A DNA stretch of 64,000 nucleotides from Candidatus Woesearchaeota archaeon. Its GTDB lineage: Archaea > Nanobdellota > Nanobdellia > Woesearchaeales > UBA583. Positions 60,363 through 64,000 of this stretch are shown here, in pieces. The position numbers and the translations under genes are program-made. Within the stretch, counting starts at the first letter, position 1. The number at the start of each line of letters is the position of its first letter. Below the pieces are notes generated by a model, which saw nothing but the letters and a program-made list of their open reading frames with translations, ran no database searches and had not been told where the DNA came from. The stretch spans positions 496,001 to 560,000 of the forward strand of contig CP060218.1 in the NCBI GenBank assembly GCA_023898345.1. The letters are read 5' to 3'.

Positions 60363-61390
60363 GGCTCTGTCCCAAGTAATTTTTATAAATCTATAAATTG
60401 AGAATCATTTATGATTCGACAATTAGTTCTCAAAGAAATAATTCCTAAAAAACCTCGGACTTTTAGGGATGAATTAAATGAAATTATTCTTAGTTTGGAT
60501 TTGCCCAAATATCCAAACAAGAAAGGTAATAAGCAATTTACAACAGCTCAACGAGTAAGCGTTGTTATTCTATACATTCGTTCTCAAAAATCACTTAGAG
60601 ACTTTTGTGAGTATTTTAATACTGAAACCAAGTGGCCAATTTGGTTAGAATTAAAATATAATATAACTAAATCATCAATTAATCGTTGGTTAAAAGAATT
60701 AGATTTAGATCTTATTAAAGAAGCAATGAAACAAACAAATTCTGATGAAAAACCAGAAGTTGTTGGTATTGACGGAACTGGCATCGATACTAAATTTAAA
60801 TCAACATATTATCAAAAACGTCTTGACGATTTTGGTCAAAAATCAAAAGCAAATTGGCACAAATTGGATATAATAGCCAATATGCTAGGAAAAAAGAAAG
60901 TCCTTGACTTTCAATTTTCCCTGAAACAAGTAGGTGATGTTCCAGTAGCGTGGAAATTTTTCAAACGATTCAAGTTTGAAAATGTGATTATTGTGGCAGA
61001 TAAAGGATATTTTTGTTTTGACTTATTTAGATTTGTAGAAAGTCAAAATAATTATTTATTATTTCCTCCAAAAAACTATAGAGGAAAATGTAGACATAAT
61101 AATCTTTTACATAGAAAATTCAAAATCAATTATCATAAATATATTGATATTTATCATAAAAGAAGCAATGTTGAAGGTGTTTTCTCTGCTTTGAAGAGAA
61201 CAATTTTGAATAAAATTGTTAGTAGAAAGTGTTCTAGTAAAAAAAGAGAAATGGCCCTGAAATTAATAATTTATAATATGAAAAAGAATGTTTTTCAACT
61301 CATTAATCTAAGATTAAAAAACTACTTGTTTATTTAAAATTTGAGATAAACTCAAATTTAACGGGATTTTTTATTCAGTGGGACAGAGCC
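60363..61390 (+). mobile_element. IS5/IS4-like insertion sequence
   Basis: A 1028-bp element with perfect 12-bp terminal inverted repeats GGCTCTGTCCCA and an 8-bp target duplication TTTTTAGC at 60355-60362 and 61391-61398. It carries one full-length transposase. The 8-bp duplication fits the ISH1 group of the IS5 family better than IS4. Its right end has a close relative at 28863-28880. Confidence 0.9.
60411..61337 (+). CDS. DDE transposase (IS5/IS4-like)
   Basis: A 308-residue transposase with an N-terminal helical DNA-binding region and a DDE core: VGIDGTGIDTK (D), VIIVADKGYF (D) and RSNVEGVFSALKR (E, in a Y-x2-R-x3-E-like setting). A TATA box (TTTTTATAAA) lies inside the element about 30 bases before the ATG, so it carries its own promoter. 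Confidence 0.92.
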   Translation: MIRQLVLKEIIPKKPRTFRDELNEIILSLDLPKYPNKKGNKQFTTAQRVSVVILYIRSQKSLRDFCEYFNTETKWPIWLELKYNITKSSINRWLKELDLDLIKEAMKQTNSDEKPEVVGIDGTGIDTKFKSTYYQKRLDDFGQKSKANWHKLDIIANMLGKKKVLDFQFSLKQVGDVPVAWKFFKRFKFENVIIVADKGYFCFDLFRFVESQNNYLLFPPKNYRGKCRHNNLLHRKFKINYHKYIDIYHKRSNVEGVFSALKRTILNKIVSRKCSSKKREMALKLIIYNMKKNVFQLINLRLKNYLFI

Positions 61391-61432
61391 TTTTTAGCAA
61401 AAATATAAATATTAATAAAAAATAACTTAAAT

Positions 61433-62476
61433 ATGAATATAATAAAACCTAAGAAAATAAAAAAGGGAGACACTATTGCAATAGTTGCTTTGTCTTGGGG
61501 CGGTCATAATCCATACCCTCATATTGTAAATAAAGGAGTTGAAAGATTAGAATCATTTGGATTTAAGATTAAAAGAGGAGATACATTAAACTATACTAAT
61601 CAAGAATTATATGAAAATCCAAAACTCAGGGCAGACGATTTACATAAACAGTTATTGGATGAAGAGGTTAGAGGAATAATAACTTTAATTGGAGGATATG
61701 AGAGTGTGAGAGTTCTTCCCTTTTTAGATAGAGAAATAATAAAAAATAATCCTAAATTTTTTATGGGATATTCAGATATTTCTACTTATCTCACTTTTTT
61801 TAGTAATTTAGGTTTAGTTTCATTTAATGGTCCTGCAGTTATGGCAGGATTTGCAGAATCTAAAAATTTAGAGAAAGATTTTGAAATGTATATTAAAGAA
61901 TTTCTTTTAGGTAATTGGGATGAGTTTGAATATAAGAAATTTAATAGATATACTAATTGTTATTTATCATGGGATGATTCTAAAAATTTAGAAAAAGAAA
62001 ATCTAAATTACATTGAAAATAATGATGATTGGCATTTTATTCAAGGTAGTAAAGTAGCTGAGGGTGAATTATTTGGAGGATGTATTGAAGTTTTAGAGTT
62101 TATGAAAGGAACTAAATTTTGGCCAGATGAAAATTTTTGGAATAATAAATTATTATTTTTTGAAACTTCAGAAGAAAAACCTCCAATTATATGTGTTGAA
62201 AGTTTTTTAAGAAATTATGGAATGCAGGGAATTTTGAATAAAATAAATGGTATTTGTTTTGGTAGGGCAAGAGACTATTCAGAAGAAGAAAAGAAAGAAT
62301 TAGAAACTGTAATTCTTAAAGTTCTTAAAGAATTTAATAGAGGAGATTTAGTTGTAGTTACAAATATGGATTTTGGACATACTGACCCTCAATTAGTAAT
62401 GCCTAATGGAATTAAGGCTCAAATTAATCCAAAAGAAAAAACTTTCAAATTATTAGAAAGTATTTGGGTGGATTAA
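61433..62476 (+). CDS. LD-carboxypeptidase/MccF family (S66) serine peptidase
   Basis: A 347-residue S66 peptidase. Nucleophile Ser114 is in FMGYSDIS, the linking motif is GGCIEVLEFMKGT with the catalytic Glu region, and the catalytic His lies in DFGHTDPQLVMPNG. Family members either trim peptidoglycan tetrapeptides (LdcA) or cleave microcin C-type peptide-nucleotides (MccF). Archaea lack murein, so the MccF-like detoxifying role is the better guess. It is cargo of the tRNA-integrated element. Confidence 0.9.
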   Translation: MNIIKPKKIKKGDTIAIVALSWGGHNPYPHIVNKGVERLESFGFKIKRGDTLNYTNQELYENPKLRADDLHKQLLDEEVRGIITLIGGYESVRVLPFLDREIIKNNPKFFMGYSDISTYLTFFSNLGLVSFNGPAVMAGFAESKNLEKDFEMYIKEFLLGNWDEFEYKKFNRYTNCYLSWDDSKNLEKENLNYIENNDDWHFIQGSKVAEGELFGGCIEVLEFMKGTKFWPDENFWNNKLLFFETSEEKPPIICVESFLRNYGMQGILNKINGICFGRARDYSEEEKKELETVILKVLKEFNRGDLVVVTNMDFGHTDPQLVMPNGIKAQINPKEKTFKLLESIWVD

Positions 62477-62522
62477 TTGTATTACAAAGACTTAAAAAGT
62501 AATAAAAAGGATATCCTTTTAC

Positions 62523-62780
62523 ATGCCAAAAACTAAGCAGGCTAAGGAAAAAATCCTTATCTCGCTTGATAAGGAATTAGTAAAAAGGCTTAGAAATGGC
62601 AAGATTAGGGCATCTATAGTAATTAATGGATTACTTTGGAAGCACTATTCCCAAATCCCTTATCCCTCATCTTTTGAGGCTCATAACCCGGAGGTCGTTG
62701 GTTCAAATCCATCCTCCGCTACTTTAGGTGTTTCTCAAATGGATAAAAATTCTGATTACGATAGACAGTATCATCTATAA
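62523..62780 (+). CDS. Ribbon-helix-helix protein, frame running through the att site
   Basis: A protein of up to 85 residues with an RHH DNA-binding core: EKILISLDKELVKRLRNGKI and then RASIVINGLLWKHY. From about residue 54 the frame crosses the tRNA-derived att repeat (NPEVVGSNPSSAT) and ends after it. The tail is thus an accident of integration: in the free element the gene would have had another end. RHH proteins act as repressors, excision factors or antitoxins. The coding bases 62572-62686 are repeated inside the integrase remnant. Confidence 0.7.
   Translation: MPKTKQAKEKILISLDKELVKRLRNGKIRASIVINGLLWKHYSQIPYPSSFEAHNPEVVGSNPSSATLGVSQMDKNSDYDRQYHL
62572..62686 (+). repeat. 115-bp repeat, right copy (in RHH gene)
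   Basis: Right copy of the 115-bp duplication (one mismatch to 59504-59618). It continues directly into the tRNA-derived att sequence, so this is the native arrangement. Confidence 0.9.
62678..62721 (+). repeat. attR: right copy of 44-bp att repeat
   Basis: Identical to the 3' 44 bases of the tRNA-Met gene (59109-59152). It has no 5' half and cannot be a tRNA gene. It marks the right border of the integrated element. Confidence 0.92.
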
Positions 62781-62827
62781 ATATATTAGATGAAATGATT
62801 TTGTGTTAGAAAGAATTTTGATAGGAT

Positions 62828-64000
62828 TCACTTTAATTTCAAATTCATCTTTTTCAGATTATCATAAATTAAACTAACAAAAAAACTAAATAATTCAACA
62901 TCATTTCTTTTTTCTTCTTTTTTTGTATGTTTTACATATTCGTATGAATCGTAAATATCTATCATTGGAAAATCTAAACTTAATAAAGCATAAGTGAATA
63001 ATAGTCTTGTTGTCCTGGAGTTTCCATCTCCAAATGGATGAATATGTTGAAATTCAGAATGAACCCAAGTTATAAACTTAATTTTTTCTTCTATATTTGA
63101 AGTATTAATTTGAGTTAAAGTTCCAAGTCTCGTTAATTCTTGATTGAACTTAGTTTCATAATTTTTAAGTTTTGAATCTAATTCTTTGACATTACACATA
63201 ACAAATTTAGGATTGTTTTTAATATAAACCGGGTAATTTCTAATTATTCCTGCTACTCCTTCCCAACCTCCTTTTTTTTCATATTCTTTTTTCTTTATAT
63301 TTTCTAAAATAATATAGTGAATTCTTTTAATATCATCAAGAGTTAAAGAAAAGTCACTTAGTTTACTTTCAACAAACTCTAAAGCTCTTTTCATATTTCT
63401 ATTTTCATCTAAATCCGTAATATCAGGATTTCCCAGAATTTTACCTTCTTCTAATAACGCCTTTACTTCTTCAAAACTCATTGTATTACCTTCTAAAGAT
63501 GTTGTGTGTGTAATAAAGTGTAGTTTTTGTTCATAGTTTAAACTTTCAAATTTGTTTTCTTTTGTATTCCTATATTTATCAATTAATTTTAACTCCATTA
63601 CAATTTTTTCAATTTTAACTTTAGAAGTATCTATTGTCTTTTCTTCTTTTTTTACATCAATATCGGGAATCTTTCCAAAAATTTTCAAAACTACTCTTAA
63701 TAATAAATCATCATTAAAATCAAATGTTTGGGGTTTATCAGAACTTCCCATTAATACAAAATTATTTTTTAAAAAAAGGGAAAAATATTTCTTTAAGGTT
63801 CTTGAATTAATATCAGAATAAATGTCTTTCAAAACTAGATTTTTTTTACCTAATCCTCTTTGAATAATTTCTACTGCCTTATTATTTAGTAAATTATTAG
63901 GAGTAATTTGTTTTTTTCTACATTCATCATATACATAAAAAATATTTCTAATGAATAATTTATCGACTTTAGGAATAAATCCTTTTTCTTTTTCTACTAT
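62828..64000 (-). CDS. Fic domain AMP-transferase-like protein, partial (N-terminus outside window)
   Basis: A Fic protein whose frame stays open to the window's right edge, at least 390 residues. The active-site motif is HIHPFGDGNSRTTRLL: His, Phe, Asp, Asn and Arg of HPFxDGNGR are present but Ser replaces the last Gly. An N-terminal TTSLEGN matches the (S/T)xxxE(G/N) inhibitory helix found in self-restrained class II Fic proteins. The 56 codons before a possible TTG at 63832 read as good protein, so the true start lies upstream. Fic proteins transfer AMP onto target proteins, often as toxins or regulators. Confidence 0.88.
   Translation of the reverse strand: MVEKEKGFIPKVDKLFIRNIFYVYDECRKKQITPNNLLNNKAVEIIQRGLGKKNLVLKDIYSDINSRTLKKYFSLFLKNNFVLMGSSDKPQTFDFNDDLLLRVVLKIFGKIPDIDVKKEEKTIDTSKVKIEKIVMELKLIDKYRNTKENKFESLNYEQKLHFITHTTSLEGNTMSFEEVKALLEEGKILGNPDITDLDENRNMKRALEFVESKLSDFSLTLDDIKRIHYIILENIKKKEYEKKGGWEGVAGIIRNYPVYIKNNPKFVMCNVKELDSKLKNYETKFNQELTRLGTLTQINTSNIEEKIKFITWVHSEFQHIHPFGDGNSRTTRLLFTYALLSLDFPMIDIYDSYEYVKHTKKEEKRNDVELFSFFVSLIYDNLKKMNLKLK

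Larger units (their letters stand above)
59109..62721. mobile_element. Small integrated element in the initiator tRNA-Met gene
   Basis: About 3.6 kb between 44-bp direct repeats formed by the 3' part of the tRNA gene. It begins with a truncated integrase-like gene and contains a HAD fragment, a HIT hydrolase, an inserted DDE transposon (60363-61390), an LD-carboxypeptidase and an RHH protein. It is very AT-rich compared with the chromosome. A 115-bp segment ending at the anticodon loop is present twice, which shows that more than one recombination event occurred. Without a complete integrase it should be fixed in place. Confidence 0.8.

Noticed and set aside
62678..62721. Second tRNA-Met gene
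   Set aside because: Only the part from the anticodon loop to the discriminator is present; it is an att copy.

Overview
The window reads as the chromosome of an archaeon of the DPANN type (Woesearchaeota/Nanoarchaeota-like). Evidence seen directly: ribosomal proteins eL34 and eL18, Pelota, Spt5, RpoK, SecE (Sec61-gamma), the tRNA-modifying enzyme Taw3, an archaellum ArlHIJ set, FtsZ, and an initiator tRNA-Met with an A1:U72 pair. The DNA is AT-rich with the standard code. Many genes have a TTTATAA-type TATA box 24-30 bases before the ATG and no room for a leader, so leaderless transcription is common. The lineage placement is inference.

Layout. 1-7.3 kb: an ABC exporter pair, a secreted beta-helix protein, and an operon of a site-2-type protease, MutL and a DM13-like protein. 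7.4-16.5 kb: rhomboid protease, arlHIJ, an MscS channel bracketed by an 18-bp direct repeat, an aminotransferase and a J-domain protein. 16.5-18.3 kb: a gene-poor stretch with a degenerate repeat family and a perfect 19-bp-arm palindrome that strongly resembles dif and loxP, plus a MazG gene. 18.3-24.1 kb: a secreted polysaccharide deacetylase, an IS481-type insertion and tldD/tldE. 24.17-28.86 kb: a very AT-rich island that cuts off a gene at its left edge and carries a compact operon (LhgO-like oxidoreductase fused to a kinase-like domain, a Nudix-like protein without its box, an HD hydrolase) opposite a double-Lrp regulator. 28.9-45.8 kb: mostly housekeeping (tRNA-Leu, eL34, Pelota, ApbE with a flavin-binding lipoprotein, MgtE, ABC transporters, patatin, GH57 amylase, antiporter, CorB-like protein, RpoK/Spt5/SecE), interrupted by a foreign-looking phosphotransferase gene. 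45.9-58.7 kb: FtsZ, FKBP, a clean IS481 insertion, glucokinase and GH15 glucan enzymes, a large repeat-built surface protein, Taw3, eL18. 59.08-62.72 kb: a small element integrated in the initiator tRNA gene, with a 44-bp att repeat, a truncated integrase, HIT and LD-carboxypeptidase cargo, an IS and an RHH gene. A Fic gene runs off the right edge.

The core genes form ordinary modules: alpha-glucan breakdown (GH57, GH15, glucokinase), membrane proteolysis (M50, rhomboid, TldDE), Mg2+ and ion transport (MgtE, CorB-like, CPA2, MscS) and extracytoplasmic flavinylation (ApbE plus lipoprotein). The best candidates for something undescribed are the dif/lox-like site with its repeat field, the oxidoreductase-kinase/Nudix-like/HD operon, and the immobilised tRNA element. 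No CRISPR array or rRNA was seen.
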